Of a stretch of DNA of 64,000 nucleotides, positions 43,081 to 52,632 are shown one piece after another. The DNA comes from Actinomycetota bacterium (GTDB lineage Bacteria > Actinomycetota > Actinomycetes > Actinomycetales > Dermatophilaceae), in contig JAIUOP010000003.1 of assembly GCA_020161815.1 (NCBI GenBank), positions 92,536 through 156,535 of the forward strand, read 5' to 3'. Under the pieces are notes generated by a model. It saw only the letters and a program-made list of their open reading frames with translations. It was not told the DNA's origin and searched no databases. Each line of letters starts with the position of its first letter. Positions within the stretch are counted from its first letter, which is position 1. Position numbers and translations under genes: made by a program.

Positions 43081-43882
43081 GGAGGTGGTGGCCCACACGG
43101 TGCTCTCGGTCATCATGGGGATGCCCCGGGAGGGCACTCCCTCCTATGCCGACGTAGGCGAGCGTCTGGTCTTCGACCGCACCAACCCCAGTGCCGTGGC
43201 CGGTGCCCTGCTCTCGGCCAGGGAGAATGCCCGCCGAGTGCGTGAGACCGTCTCCACCGAGTTGTGGGAGGCGCTCAACACCACGTGGCATCGGTGGCAG
43301 GGCTTGGGCCGACTCCACGTCACCGCTCGCCACCTGTCCTGGGTGCGCGAGCGTGCGGCCCTGATCTCCGGAATCGCGGATTCCACGATGAACCACGATG
43401 ATGCCTGGGACTTCCTCGTGCTGGGGCGCAGTCTCGAACGGGCGGACATGACCGCCCGCATGGTGGCCACGGGTGGCCGCCCGGGAGCCGGTGCGCCGTG
43501 GTGGACCGTCCTGTCCAGCTGCGGTGCTCAGCAGGCCTACATGCGCTCTCAGCGGGGCATGCACTCCGACGACCGTGCTGCGGCCTTCCTCGTCCTCGAT
43601 CGTGAGTTTCCGCGCTCGGTCTTCTTCTCGTTGGTCGAGGCAGAACGCCGGTTGGCCGCGCTCGACACCCAGGCCGACCGCGGCGGGGTCTCGGACGAGG
43701 CACGTCGCCAGCTGGGCCAGATCCGCACAGCGCTGGAGTTCCGGGCCACCCCGGAGATCCTCGCCGACCTGCCGCAGCAGATGCTGCGCGTGCAGCGCAG
43801 TGTCGATGCGGCCGCGCGAGAGATCACGGCGCGCTACTTCCAGTCCGGGCCGCTCCCGTCGTGGACCGAGGAGTTGGTCTGA
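42959..43882 (+). CDS. Alpha-E domain protein
   Basis: 307 residues, alpha-helical, beginning MLSRIAESLFWIGRYTERAD, the hallmark start of the family, with HHDDAWDFLVLGRSLERADMTARM and ITARYFQSG at the end. Always associated with the permuted ATP-grasp protein and a transglutaminase-like protein. Its biochemical role is unknown; it may be a scaffold or substrate-binding partner. A perfect AGGAGGT lies 8 nt before the ATG, within the overlapping end of the ATP-grasp gene. Confidence 0.93.
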   Translation: MLSRIAESLFWIGRYTERADGTARIVDVMRLQLLEDPAAHEEVVAHTVLSVIMGMPREGTPSYADVGERLVFDRTNPSAVAGALLSARENARRVRETVSTELWEALNTTWHRWQGLGRLHVTARHLSWVRERAALISGIADSTMNHDDAWDFLVLGRSLERADMTARMVATGGRPGAGAPWWTVLSSCGAQQAYMRSQRGMHSDDRAAAFLVLDREFPRSVFFSLVEAERRLAALDTQADRGGVSDEARRQLGQIRTALEFRATPEILADLPQQMLRVQRSVDAAAREITARYFQSGPLPSWTEELV

Positions 43883-43883
43883 C

Positions 43884-44723
43884 GTGCGCCGCTATCGCAT
43901 CAGTCACACCACCTCGCTGAGCTATGACTCGCCGGTCCGGGCCTCGCACAACGAGCTGCGCATGACCCCGCTCAACGAACGCGGCCAGACCACGCTGGAG
44001 AACCGGATCCGGATCCGTCCGCTGACCTGGAGCCAGGTCTACCGGGATCACTGGGGCACGCACGTCACCGCGCTGGAGAGCCTGGCCGAGCACGAGCGGC
44101 TCGACATCGACGCCGTCTCGACGGTGGAGAAGACGACCGTTCCCGCCGCCTCGGACTCGGTGTCGTGGGAGGCGGTATGGGACCCGGCGGTGCAGGACCG
44201 CAGCTACGAGTGGCTGACGCTCACCGCGCGGACCCGGCCCGGGGCCGGGGTCGTCGAGCTGGCCGACTCCGTGCGCGGCCTTCCAGATCCGAGGGCGGCC
44301 GGCTTGGCCTTGTGCGACCGGGTCCGCGCCGAGCTGACCTACGAGCCCGGCGTGACCGGCGTGCACTCCAGTGGGGAGGAGGCCTGGGCGGAGCGGCGCG
44401 GCGTGTGCCAGGACTTCGCGCACGTGACGATCGGGGCCCTGCGCACCCTGGGGATCCCGGCGAGGTATGTCTCGGGCTACCTGGTGCCCAAGCGGGACCT
44501 CGAGGTCGCCGCGTCGACGACGGGGGAAAGTCATGCCTGGGTCGAGTTCTGGGACGGAGACTGGACGGCCGTGGACCCCACCAACGGCACGCCGGTCAGC
44601 CTCGATCATGTGACGGTCGCCCGGGGCCGTGACTACGAGGACGTCCCGCCCTTCAAGGGTGTGTACTCCGGGACGGGGGTGGCCACTCTTGACGTGCGGG
44701 TCACGTTCACGCGGCTTGCCTGA
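43884..44723 (+). CDS. Transglutaminase-like cysteine peptidase family protein
   Basis: 279 residues. N-terminal beta domain (RYRISHTTSLSYDSPVRAS) followed by the papain-like core. Catalytic triad: Cys in RRGVCQDFAH (about 174), His in GESHAWVEFW (about 217), Asp in AVDPTNGTPV (about 231). GTG start one base after the alpha-E stop. In this conserved trio it is expected to cleave or transfer the peptide made by the ATP-grasp ligase; inference from family context. Confidence 0.93.
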   Translation: MRRYRISHTTSLSYDSPVRASHNELRMTPLNERGQTTLENRIRIRPLTWSQVYRDHWGTHVTALESLAEHERLDIDAVSTVEKTTVPAASDSVSWEAVWDPAVQDRSYEWLTLTARTRPGAGVVELADSVRGLPDPRAAGLALCDRVRAELTYEPGVTGVHSSGEEAWAERRGVCQDFAHVTIGALRTLGIPARYVSGYLVPKRDLEVAASTTGESHAWVEFWDGDWTAVDPTNGTPVSLDHVTVARGRDYEDVPPFKGVYSGTGVATLDVRVTFTRLA

Positions 44724-44778
44724 GAACGCGTCCACCTGAACCAGAGGACCCGGGCAGCCCCGCGCGCAGGGGTCGCAC

Positions 44779-45189
44779 TCAGAGCGCGTGCAGTGGGCGC
44801 TGGCCGGGCGGGAGGGCGCGCGTGGGGACGATCTCCTTGCCGAAGGGCACCAGCGACACCGGAATCATCTTCAGGTTCGCGATCGCCAGCGGGATGCCGA
44901 CGATGGTCACGGCCTGGGCGATCGCCGTGGTGACGTGGCCCACGGCCAGCCACCACCCTGCGAGGACCACCCACAGGATGTTGAGCACCACGCTGCCGGC
45001 ACCGGCCTCCGGCTGGGCGACCACCGCGCGCCCGAAGGGCCAGAGCGCGTAGGACGCCATCCGGAAGGAGGCAATGCCCAAGGGAATGGTCACGATGAGG
45101 ATGCAGAAGAGCACTCCGGCGAGGGCATAGCCCAGGGCGAGCCAGAGCCCGCCGAAGAGGAACCAGATGACATTGAGGAGCGTGCGCAC
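44779..45189 (-). CDS. YccF domain membrane protein
   Basis: 136 residues containing two similar YccF repeats: LLNVIWFLFGGLWLALGYALAG and VLNILWVVLAGWWLAVGHVTT, each followed by TIPLGIASFRMASYALWPFGR or GIPLAIANLKMIPVSLVPFGK. Four membrane spans. The family is of unknown function. GTG start with GGAAGG upstream. It lies after kup on the same strand with a terminator between. Confidence 0.88.
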   Translation of the reverse strand: MRTLLNVIWFLFGGLWLALGYALAGVLFCILIVTIPLGIASFRMASYALWPFGRAVVAQPEAGAGSVVLNILWVVLAGWWLAVGHVTTAIAQAVTIVGIPLAIANLKMIPVSLVPFGKEIVPTRALPPGQRPLHAL

Positions 45190-45209
45190 GCCAGACCTTC
45201 CGAACTGCC

Positions 45210-45233
45210 GACCGGGCGAGGATCCGCCCGGTC
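45210..45233 (-). terminator. Hairpin terminator after kup
   Basis: GACCGGGCG-AGGATC-CGCCCGGTC: perfect 9-bp stem, 6-nt loop, 65 nt beyond the kup stop and 20 nt before the YccF start. Confidence 0.55.
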
Positions 45234-45297
45234 GCCCAACGTACGACGTTGCCCGAGGATTCCGCTTGCCCGTGGAGGGCGGCGAGCGGTCAGGTCG

Positions 45298-47240
45298 TCA
45301 CAGGTAGACGGTGCTTCCCAGTGACACGGTCCTCGACTGCGGGAGCCGGAAGTAGGTGATCGGCGATGCCGCGTTGTGCGCGATCGCGATGAAGAGGCGC
45401 TTCCTCGCCCGACTCATGACGGGGTCGTCACTGCGCTCGGTCGTGATCCGCGAGAGGAAGTAGACCGCCTGGGTGTGCTCGTGATGGAGGCGGGCATCAG
45501 CGGCCCCGAGAAGGGCCATGGGGGCGTTCTGCTCGTCCTTGAAGCCGAAGTGGAGCTGCACGAGGAGGACCTGGTGCGCCCCCGAGCCGATCTCCTCGAC
45601 CCTGACCCGCTCCGACGCCGGGACGTGGGGCACGTTCTCCACGATCGTGGAGACGATGAGCACCTGCTCGTGCAGCGTCTTGTTGAGGTGGACGTTGACG
45701 CGCAGGGCGAGCGGAATGGTCGGCGTGTTCGGGTGCAGGAAGATCGCCGTCCCCGGCACCCGCATGGGCTTCTCCCGGGCCAGGAAGCTGCCGAGCCCCT
45801 CCAAGGGTCCCTCGAGCCTCGTCCGGCGCTCGGTGATGACCTCACCTCCGCGCCGCCAGGTCAGCATCACGAAGGTGACGCTGGAGGCGATGAGGAGAGG
45901 CAACCACCCACCGTGCACGACCTTGGTCAGGTTCGCCGCGAAGAAGGCCAGCTCGAGGACTCCGAAGGCCAGGGCCATCGCGACGATCCGGCCCCGGCCC
46001 CAGTGCGACGACGTGCGGGCGTGCACGAGGAAGAGGGTGGTAGTGAGCAGGAGGGTGCCCGTCACGGCCAAGCCGTATGCCGTGGCGAGCCGTTCGCTCG
46101 TCCGGAACAGGGCGATGAGCAGGAGCACCCCGCCGCACAACAGCCAGTTGATGCTCGGGACGTAGATCTGCCCACCCTCGTGCTCGGAGGTCTGCCGCAC
46201 CGTCAGCCTCGGCAGGAAGCCGAGCCGTTGCGCCTCGCGCGAGACCGAGAAGGCGCCCGAGATCACGGCCTGGCTGGCGATGACCGTGGCCATGGTCGTC
46301 AGCACGACGAGGGGCAGGCGGGCCCAGTCGGGAGCGAGCAGGAAGAAGGGTGCTGAGCTCGCCGAGGGGTTGTCGAGCACCAGCGAGCCCTGCCCGAGGT
46401 AGTTCAGCGTCAGGCAGGGAAGGGCGAGGAAGAACCAGGCCGCCCGGATGGCCCGGGCGCCGAAGTGGCCCATGTCGGCGTAGAGCGCCTCGGCGCCGGT
46501 GATCGAGAGGACGACCGCCCCCATGGCGACGAACGCGAGGAAGGGACGGTCGAGGATGAAGAGGAAGGCGTGCGTGGGCAGCAGGGCCGCGATGATCGCC
46601 GGGTCGCGGAGCACCTGGCCAGCCCGAGCCCACCGAGGACGAGGAACCAGACCACCATGATCGGCCCGAAGAACTTGCCCACAGCGCCAGTGCCGAGGCG
46701 CTGCGCGGCGAAGAGCCCGAGGATGATGACCGCCCCGAGCATGACCTCGTAGGGCGCGAGGGAGGGCATCGGGATGCTCAGGCCCTCGACGGCCGAGAGC
46801 ACCGAGATGGCCGGGGTGATGACCGAGTCCCCGTAGAACAGCGAGGCGCCGATGATGCCCAGGATGGTCGCCACGCTGGCGGTGCGCACTCGCGGTCCCA
46901 GTCCCTTGCGGGTCAACGTGGCCAGGGCGAGGATGCCGCCCTCACCGTCGTTGTCGGCCCTCAGGATGAAGACGACGTACTTGAGCGTGACGATGAGGAT
47001 GATCGACCAGAAGACGAGCGAGATCACCCCGTAGATGTCGAGTGCATTCGGGCGCACGATGCCGCCGTCGATGCTGAAGACCGTCTGCATCGCATAGATC
47101 GGGCTGGTCCCGATGTCGCCGTAGACCACGCCGATGGCCCCGAGCATGAGGGCGGGCTGGCTGAGGCCGTGGCCTGGTCGTGATGACACGGCCGCCAATG
47201 TGCGCTCCGACCGGACATCGCGACCACCTCGGTTCACCAT
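45298..47240 (-). pseudogene. kup: KUP potassium uptake protein, frameshifted
   Basis: Two overlapping frames together encode one Kup protein of about 647 residues. The N-terminal part (47240 to about 46617) reads MLGAIGVVYGDIGTSPIYAMQ, RADNDGEGGILALATL, GASLFYGDSVITPAISVLSAVEG and FFGPIMVVWFLVLGGLGLA. The C-terminal part (46617 to 45298) resumes at QVLRDPAIIAALLPTHAF and runs to the normal end. The join requires one extra base in GGCC-AGG near 46616-46619, where GGCCCAGG would restore L-A-Q-V-L-R-D. So there is a one-base deletion in a short C run: either a real inactivation or a sequencing error. Intact Kup is a proton-coupled potassium importer. It follows the YdeI-like gene by 3 nt. Confidence 0.85.
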
Positions 47241-47243
47241 GTG

Positions 47244-47606
47244 TCAGTCGGGAGCAGCCTCGAGCCCCAAGGCCGTCCAGCCGGCTGGGGTCATCAGGCC
47301 CTCGGACGCCAGTCGCGCCACCAGGCGTCGGTTGCGCTCGGATGCCGTCCCGCGGGATCGACGCGGTGCGAACCGCTGGAGGTAGGTGCGGTCGTCGCCG
47401 GCATGGCGGGTGCTCTCGCTCCACCCGAAGCACAGCCCGGCCTCGAGGAGGTCGTGGAATCTCACCGAGGGGATCCCCGAGCCTGACCTGGCCAGGCGAA
47501 CCCACACCCCGCGCTGGTCCCCGGGTTGCCGGGCCAGCCAGTTCCACAGTCCGGCCCGGTCCTCGAAGGCGACGACGGGAAGTCCGTCGTGCAGCTCGTG
47601 CATCAT
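47244..47606 (-). CDS. YdeI/OmdA family protein
   Basis: About 120 residues. [40 protein letters not shown], and [21 protein letters not shown]...GLMTPAG follow the layout of the YdeI family, whose usual GWIDG reads GWSES here. Function poorly known; E. coli YdeI was linked to protection from bacteriocins. The ATG at 47606 is chosen over an upstream TTG. Upstream of kup in the same operon, divergent from miaB. Confidence 0.75.
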   Translation of the reverse strand: MMHELHDGLPVVAFEDRAGLWNWLARQPGDQRGVWVRLARSGSGIPSVRFHDLLEAGLCFGWSESTRHAGDDRTYLQRFAPRRSRGTASERNRRLVARLASEGLMTPAGWTALGLEAAPD

Positions 47607-47666
47607 GACGCGAGTCAACCGCAGGGCACCGACACCGGCGATTCAGCGGGAGGTGAGCACGCGGCA

Positions 47667-47672
47667 TACCCT
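47667..47672 (+). promoter_or_regulatory. -10 element TACCCT, miaB
   Basis: TACCCT ends 9 nt before the miaB ATG and overlaps a CGGCATAC octamer. Confidence 0.45.
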
Positions 47673-47681
47673 TGTGCGGTT

Positions 47682-49223
47682 ATGACGACGCAACGTGCCT
47701 ACCGCGTGGTGACCCACGGGTGCCAGATGAACGTCCACGACTCCGAGCGGCTCGCGGGCCTGCTCGAGACCGCGGGCCTGGTGGACTTCGAGTCGATCCC
47801 GACCGCCGAGCGCGGCGAGCACCCCGATGTCATCGTGTTCAACACGTGCGCCGTCCGCGAGAACGCCGACAACAAGCTCTACGGCAACCTGGGCCAGCTG
47901 CGTCCGGCCAAGACGAAGAACCCGGACCTGCAGATCGCCGTCGGCGGCTGCATGGCCCAGAAGGACCGCGACACGATCGTCAAGCGCGCGCCGTGGGTCG
48001 ACGTCGTCTTCGGCACCCACAACATCGGCAGCCTCCCCGCACTGCTCGATCGCGCCCGCCACAACAAGCGCGCCGAGGTCGAGATCCTGGAGTCCCTGGA
48101 GACCTTCCCCTCGACCCTGCCGACGCGTCGCGACAGCGCGTATGCCGCGTGGGTGTCCATCTCGGTGGGCTGCAACAACACCTGCACCTTCTGCATCGTG
48201 CCCAGCCTTCGCGGCAAGGAGCAGGACCGGCGACCCGGCGACATCCTCGCCGAGATCACGGCCCTCGTGGAGCAGGGCGTCGTCGAGGTCACCCTGCTCG
48301 GGCAGAACGTCAACACCTACGGCGTGGAGTTCGGGGACCGCGGCGCCTTCGCGAAGCTGCTGCGCGCCTGCGGGGAGATCGAGGGCCTGGAGCGGGTGCG
48401 CTTCACCAGCCCCCATCCGGCGGCCTTCACCTCCGATGTCATCGCGGCGATGGCCGAGACCCCGAACGTCATGCCGAGCCTGCACATGCCCCTGCAGTCC
48501 GGCTCGGACCGGATCCTCAAGGCGATGCGACGGTCCTACCGCGGGGAGAAGTTCCTCCGGATCCTCGACGAGGTCCGCGACCGCATCCCGGACGCCGCGA
48601 TCACGACCGACATCATCGTCGGCTTCCCGGGCGAGACCGAGGCCGACTTCGAGGACACCCTGCGGGTCGTCGAGGCGTCGCGCTTCAGCTCGGCCTTCAC
48701 CTTCCAGTACTCCATCAGACCCGGCACGCCCGCCGCGACGATGGACGAGCAGGTGCCCAAAGCCGTTGTGCAGGAACGCTTCGAGCGTCTCGTGTCGCTC
48801 CAGGACGACATCTCCTGGGAGGAGAACCAGCGGATCGAGGGTCGCACCGTCGAGGTGCTCGTCGCCCCCTTCGAGGGCCGCAAGGACGCCGAGACCGACC
48901 GCTCGAGCGGCCGCGCGCGCGACAACCGCCTCGTCCACTTCTCCCTGCCGCCGCGCCTTTCGCCAGCTGATGTGCCGCGTCCCGGTGACCTCGTCACCGT
49001 CGACGTCACCTATGGCGCCCCGCACCACCTCGTTGCCGACAGCGCCGTTCACGGTGGTTCGTATGCCGTGCGTCGCACCCCGGGCGGGGACGCCTGGGCT
49101 CGGCTGCAGGAGGCGCCGGGTGTGGGCAAGCCTGCGGTCAGCCTCGGGATGCCCTCGCTCGGTCGCCCAGCGGCACCGGCGGCCGCCAGCGCGACCGGTG
49201 CGTGCGGCATACCCTCCGCCTGA
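47682..49223 (+). CDS. miaB: tRNA-2-methylthio-N6-dimethylallyladenosine synthase
   Basis: 513 residues. Cysteines in [26 protein letters not shown] and VGGCMAQKD bind the auxiliary cluster; radical-[11 protein letters not shown] (about 164-171); a C-terminal TRAM domain; then a Pro/Ala-rich tail. NVHDSER and REN-A-NK mark MiaB, not RimO. It converts i6A37 of tRNA to ms2i6A; miaA, which makes i6A, is 1.3 kb downstream. Downstream of the stop lie three 62-bp repeats. Confidence 0.97.
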   Translation: MTTQRAYRVVTHGCQMNVHDSERLAGLLETAGLVDFESIPTAERGEHPDVIVFNTCAVRENADNKLYGNLGQLRPAKTKNPDLQIAVGGCMAQKDRDTIVKRAPWVDVVFGTHNIGSLPALLDRARHNKRAEVEILESLETFPSTLPTRRDSAYAAWVSISVGCNNTCTFCIVPSLRGKEQDRRPGDILAEITALVEQGVVEVTLLGQNVNTYGVEFGDRGAFAKLLRACGEIEGLERVRFTSPHPAAFTSDVIAAMAETPNVMPSLHMPLQSGSDRILKAMRRSYRGEKFLRILDEVRDRIPDAAITTDIIVGFPGETEADFEDTLRVVEASRFSSAFTFQYSIRPGTPAATMDEQVPKAVVQERFERLVSLQDDISWEENQRIEGRTVEVLVAPFEGRKDAETDRSSGRARDNRLVHFSLPPRLSPADVPRPGDLVTVDVTYGAPHHLVADSAVHGGSYAVRRTPGGDAWARLQEAPGVGKPAVSLGMPSLGRPAAPAAASATGACGIPSA

Positions 49224-49231
49224 GCCCAGAG

Positions 49232-49417
49232 GCGCAGAGGCTGGCGAGGGGCGCAGCGATACCTGCGCCATCGGCCAGGCTCTGCGTATGGGGGCGCAGA
49301 GGTTGGCGAGGGGTGCAGCGATACCTGCGCCATCGGCCAGGCTCTGCGTATGGGGGCGCAGAGGTTGGCGAGGGGCGCAGCGATACCTGCGCCATCGGCC
49401 GGGATCTGCGTGGGGGT
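49232..49417. repeat. Three tandem 62-bp palindromic units
   Basis: Units start at 49232, 49294 and 49356. The first two differ by two bases; the third diverges at its end. Each contains two nested inverted repeats: outer CGCAGAG ... CTCTGCG and inner GGCGCAG-CGATAC-CTGCGCC. It lies between the miaB stop and a terminator. 62 is not a multiple of 3 and no gene uses the array. Confidence 0.85.
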
Positions 49418-49427
49418 GGGCACGGAA

Positions 49428-49458
49428 AAGGGCCCCGGGTGGATCACCCGGGGCCCTT
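49428..49458. terminator. Bidirectional terminator
   Basis: AAGGGCCCCGGGT-GGATC-ACCCGGGGCCCTT: 13-bp stem, 5-nt loop, A-rich and T-containing ends on the two strands. Serves convergent miaB and the MT0933-like gene. Confidence 0.8.
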
Positions 49459-49489
49459 CCCTGAAGACGTCAGGTCTGTGAAGGAGACG

Positions 49490-49678
49490 TCACTCGCCGA
49501 TCTTCTCGTCCGCAGTGTCACGACCCTGCTGGATCTGGTCGGCGTACTTGCCGCCGGTCAGGTCGTTCGCCTTGTCGGCTGCCGCGTCGAGACCCTTGTC
49601 CGAGAACTCCTCGACCTTGTCGGGGTTGTCGTTCACGAGGTTCGTCAGCTTCTCCTTGGCGTCATCGAGCAAACCCAT
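49490..49678 (-). CDS. MT0933-like antitoxin family protein
   Basis: 62 residues, acidic and helical: MGLLDDAKEKLTNLVNDNPD then KANDLTGGKYADQIQQGRD. The G-L-L-D start and TGGKYAD motif identify the MT0933-like (Rv0909-type) antitoxin family. No toxin gene adjoins it, so it may be a free-standing member. ATG with GGAAGGAGG upstream. Confidence 0.82.
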   Translation of the reverse strand: MGLLDDAKEKLTNLVNDNPDKVEEFSDKGLDAAADKANDLTGGKYADQIQQGRDTADEKIGE

Positions 49679-49840
49679 GACACCTCCTTCCTCGACGGTC
49701 GGGCCCCATCGGCCCGACATCGGGGTCAACCTTCGTCCACCACCTCTTCGGGTGCAAGCGGACTGGCTGGGAGGTCCCTGTGAGTTCGGTGCCGTCGGGG
49801 GGAACAGTGGGGGGCCCGCCGGTCTGGAAGAATCGCCGCC

Positions 49841-50491
49841 GTGACCATCCGCCCCATCGTCATCACCGGTGAGCCCGTCCTGCACCGTCGCGCCGAGCCC
49901 GTGACCGTCATCGACGACGAGATCCGCACCCTCGTGGCCGACATGTTCGAGACCATGGACGCCGCGCGCGGTGTCGGCCTCGCCGCCCCCCAGATCGGGG
50001 TCGGCCTGCGGATCTTCACCTGGCAGATGCGCAACGGCGACGGCATCCCCGAGCGCGGTGTCGTCATCAACCCCCACGTCGTCTCGACCAAGCCGCCGGC
50101 CGGCGACCCGGACAAGCACGACGAGTCCGAGGGTTGCCTCTCGGTGCCCGGAGAGTCCTTCCCGCTGAAGCGAGGCGAGCGGGCGACCCTGACCGGTCAG
50201 GACCTCGAGGGCAACGAGCTCAAGTACGAGGCGAGTGGGTGGTTCGCGCGGATGTTCCAGCACGAGTTCGATCACCTCAACGGGTTCCTCTACGTCGATC
50301 GCCTCGACGGCAAGTGGTCGCGCCGCGCCAAGAAGGCCGTCCGCGCCAACGGCTGGGGCACCCCGGGCCTGACCTGGATGCCCGGCGTGGACCGGGACCC
50401 GTTCGGCCACGACGAGAACGACGAGGACGAGTTCGACGACCGGGACGACCTGGACGAGCGGGTCGAGGCCGAGGGCGGGCGTGCCGACTGA
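49841..50491 (+). CDS. def: Peptide deformylase
   Basis: 216 residues. Motif 1 GVGLAAPQ (about 44-51), motif 2 EGCLS with the metal-binding Cys (about 96), motif 3 QHEFDHL (about 140). Removes the formyl group from nascent proteins. A long acidic C-terminal extension (GHDENDEDEFDDRDDLDERVE) is unlike short type I enzymes. GTG start; 11-nt overlap with miaA. Confidence 0.96.
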   Translation: MTIRPIVITGEPVLHRRAEPVTVIDDEIRTLVADMFETMDAARGVGLAAPQIGVGLRIFTWQMRNGDGIPERGVVINPHVVSTKPPAGDPDKHDESEGCLSVPGESFPLKRGERATLTGQDLEGNELKYEASGWFARMFQHEFDHLNGFLYVDRLDGKWSRRAKKAVRANGWGTPGLTWMPGVDRDPFGHDENDEDEFDDRDDLDERVEAEGGRAD

Positions 50492-51407
50492 GGGTCCGCC
50501 CTCGCCGGTCGTCGCCGTCGTCGGCCCCACCGCCACCGGCAAGTCCGAGCTCGCGATCCGCATCGCCGAGACGCTCGGCGGCGAGGTCGTCAACGCCGAC
50601 GCGATGCAGCTCTACGCCGGGATGGACATCGGCACGGCCAAGCTCAGCGTGAGCCAGCGCCGCGGCATACCGCACCACCAGCTCGACGTCCTCGACGTGA
50701 CGCAGGAGGCGAGCGTCGCGGCCTACCAGAAGGCGGCCCGCGCCGATCTGGACGCCATCGCCGAGCGCGGCCGGGTGCCGGTGCTCGTCGGCGGCTCCGG
50801 TCTCTACGTGCGCGCCGCCCTCGACGTGCTCGAGATCCCGCCCACCGACCCCGCCGTCCGGTCCCGGCTCGAGACCGAGGCGACCGAGCGCGGCACCGAG
50901 GCGATGTATGCCGTCCTGCGGGCTGCCGATCCGGCCGCGGCCGCCGCGATCGAGCCGGGCAACACCCGCCGCATCGTGCGGGCCCTGGAGGTCATCGAGC
51001 TCACCGGGCGCCCGTTCTCGGCGACCCTGCCACGCCGCGAGTTCGTCCGCCCCACGGTCATGGTCGGGCTGCGCTGCGATCGCGAGCTCCTCGACGCGCG
51101 CATCGCGGACCGGGTGGACCAGATGTGGGCGGGCGGGATGCTCGACGAGGTTCGTGAGCTGGAGGCTCGTGGCCTGCGAGCGGGGAGGACCGCGGCCACC
51201 GCCATTGGCTACGCGCAGGCACTGGCCGAGATCGACGGGCACCTCAGCGGCGCGCAGGCGCGCGAGCAGACGGCGGCTGCCACGCGGCGACTGGTGCGCC
51301 GCCAGGAGTCGTGGTTCCGGCCCGACCCGCGCATCACGTGGTTCGCCATGGATGACCCGGAGGCCGGCTGGCGGGACGCGGTGGACTTCGTCACCACCAC
51401 GGCCTGA
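50481..51407 (+). CDS. miaA: tRNA dimethylallyltransferase
   Basis: 308 residues. P-loop GPTATGKSELA (about 15-22), NADAMQLYAGMDIGTAKLS, HHQLDVLDVTQEASVA, LVGGSGLYVRA, and ATRRLVRRQESWFR near the end. It transfers a dimethylallyl group to A37 of tRNAs, providing the substrate of MiaB encoded just upstream. GTG start within the end of def. Confidence 0.97.
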   Translation: MPTEGPPSPVVAVVGPTATGKSELAIRIAETLGGEVVNADAMQLYAGMDIGTAKLSVSQRRGIPHHQLDVLDVTQEASVAAYQKAARADLDAIAERGRVPVLVGGSGLYVRAALDVLEIPPTDPAVRSRLETEATERGTEAMYAVLRAADPAAAAAIEPGNTRRIVRALEVIELTGRPFSATLPRREFVRPTVMVGLRCDRELLDARIADRVDQMWAGGMLDEVRELEARGLRAGRTAATAIGYAQALAEIDGHLSGAQAREQTAAATRRLVRRQESWFRPDPRITWFAMDDPEAGWRDAVDFVTTTA

Positions 51408-51448
51408 TCCGGCCCCTCATGGCGGGCCCAGTGCCTCCGGCGCTGCGG

Positions 51449-51454
51449 GACAAT
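51449..51454 (+). promoter_or_regulatory. -10 element GACAAT, leaderless dapF
   Basis: GACAAT ends 6 nt before the dapF ATG; no Shine-Dalgarno. Confidence 0.45.
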
Positions 51455-51460
51455 GGGGGC

Positions 51461-52327
51461 ATGACGCGCACCCTGCCCTTCGTCAAGGGCCATGGCACGG
51501 AGAACGACTTCGTCCTCGTCCCCGACCTCGACGCCACCCTGGCGCTCTCCGCGCTCGATGTGGTGGCGCTCGCCGACCGGCGTGCCGGCATCGGCGGCGA
51601 TGGCGTCATCCGGATCGTGCCGACCGCAGCCGCTGACGAGGAGGCCGTGAGGGCACAGGCCGGCGAGGCGGCGTGGTTCATGGACTACCGCAATGCCGAT
51701 GGCTCGATCGCGGAGATGTGCGGCAATGGCACGCGCGTCTTCGCCGCCTACTTGCGCCGCGAGGGCCTGGAGACGGGCACCGAGTTCGCCATCGCGACCC
51801 GCGCGGGGGTCAAGCACGTGCGCGTCGAGGGTGAGGAGTATGCCGTCGACCTCGGGCCGTGGCGACTGGCCGACCCGGAGGTCGCCGAGCGGGACGGGTT
51901 CGACGCGCTCGTCCACGTCGACGATGGCGACCCCTACTCGGCGCTCTCGGTCGACCTCGGCAACCCGCACACCGTGCTCGCCCTGCCCGAAGCCGTGGAC
52001 CTGTCCGCGATCGACCTCACCCGGGCGCCCATGGTGCGCCCCGAGCCCGTCGACGGAACCAACGTCGAGCTGGTGCGGCCGCTCGGACCGGACCACATCG
52101 CCATGCGTGTCCACGAGCGCGGGGTGGGTGAGACCCGCTCCTGTGGGACCGGGGCGGCGGCGGCCGCCATCGCGACGAGCTTCTGGGCGGGTTCGCTGGC
52201 GACCCATCCCGCGTGGACCGTCGACGTCCCCGGCGGGCGGCTGCGCGTCCGTCTCCTCCCGGGCCGGCGCGTCGAGCTCGCGGGGCCTGCGGCACTCGTG
52301 GCCGAGGGCAAGATCCGCTTGGTCTAG
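51461..52327 (+). CDS. dapF: Diaminopimelate epimerase
   Basis: 288 residues, two pseudo-symmetric halves. Catalytic cysteines in EMCGNGTR (about 86) and RSCGTGAAA (about 227); KGHGTENDFVLVPD at the N-terminus. It interconverts LL- and meso-diaminopimelate for peptidoglycan and lysine. Third dap gene of the window. Confidence 0.97.
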   Translation: MTRTLPFVKGHGTENDFVLVPDLDATLALSALDVVALADRRAGIGGDGVIRIVPTAAADEEAVRAQAGEAAWFMDYRNADGSIAEMCGNGTRVFAAYLRREGLETGTEFAIATRAGVKHVRVEGEEYAVDLGPWRLADPEVAERDGFDALVHVDDGDPYSALSVDLGNPHTVLALPEAVDLSAIDLTRAPMVRPEPVDGTNVELVRPLGPDHIAMRVHERGVGETRSCGTGAAAAAIATSFWAGSLATHPAWTVDVPGGRLRVRLLPGRRVELAGPAALVAEGKIRLV

Positions 52328-52347
52328 CCAGACTTAGTCCACCTCGG

Positions 52348-52353
52348 TACCGT
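52348..52353 (+). promoter_or_regulatory. -10 element TACCGT, vapBC
   Basis: TACCGT ends 6 nt before the antitoxin ATG. Confidence 0.5.
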
Positions 52354-52359
52354 GGGCTG

Positions 52360-52632
52360 ATGAGCGCGCAGCCCGTCTCCCCGGTCCAGCGGGTCTACAA
52401 CGTCCACGAGGCGAAGACCAACCTGTCGAAGCTGCTCGAACGGGTCGAGGCCGGAGAGACGATCGTCATCGCCCGGAATGGAAAGCCGGTGGCTGAGCTC
52501 GTGCGGCCTGGCCCAAGGGGGGTCACGTTCGGCACGATGAAGGGCCAGATCGAGTGGGACCCGGACACCTTCGACGAGGCTGACGAGGAGTGGCTGGCGA
52601 TGATCGACCTCATGGAGAACGGTCCGATCTGA
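52360..52632 (+). CDS. vapB: Phd/YefM-type antitoxin (VapB)
   Basis: 90 residues. YNVHEAKTNLSKLLERVEAGETIVIARNGKPVAELVRP is the Phd/YefM DNA-binding fold; the acidic tail (PDTFDEADEEWLAMIDLMENG) should wrap the toxin. The stop overlaps the toxin start as TGATG. It probably represses its own promoter. Confidence 0.93.
   Translation: MSAQPVSPVQRVYNVHEAKTNLSKLLERVEAGETIVIARNGKPVAELVRPGPRGVTFGTMKGQIEWDPDTFDEADEEWLAMIDLMENGPI

Noticed and set aside
49201..49483. Open frames running through the 62-bp repeats
   Set aside because: The repeat length is not a multiple of three, so translated copies differ in frame; no ribosome binding site.
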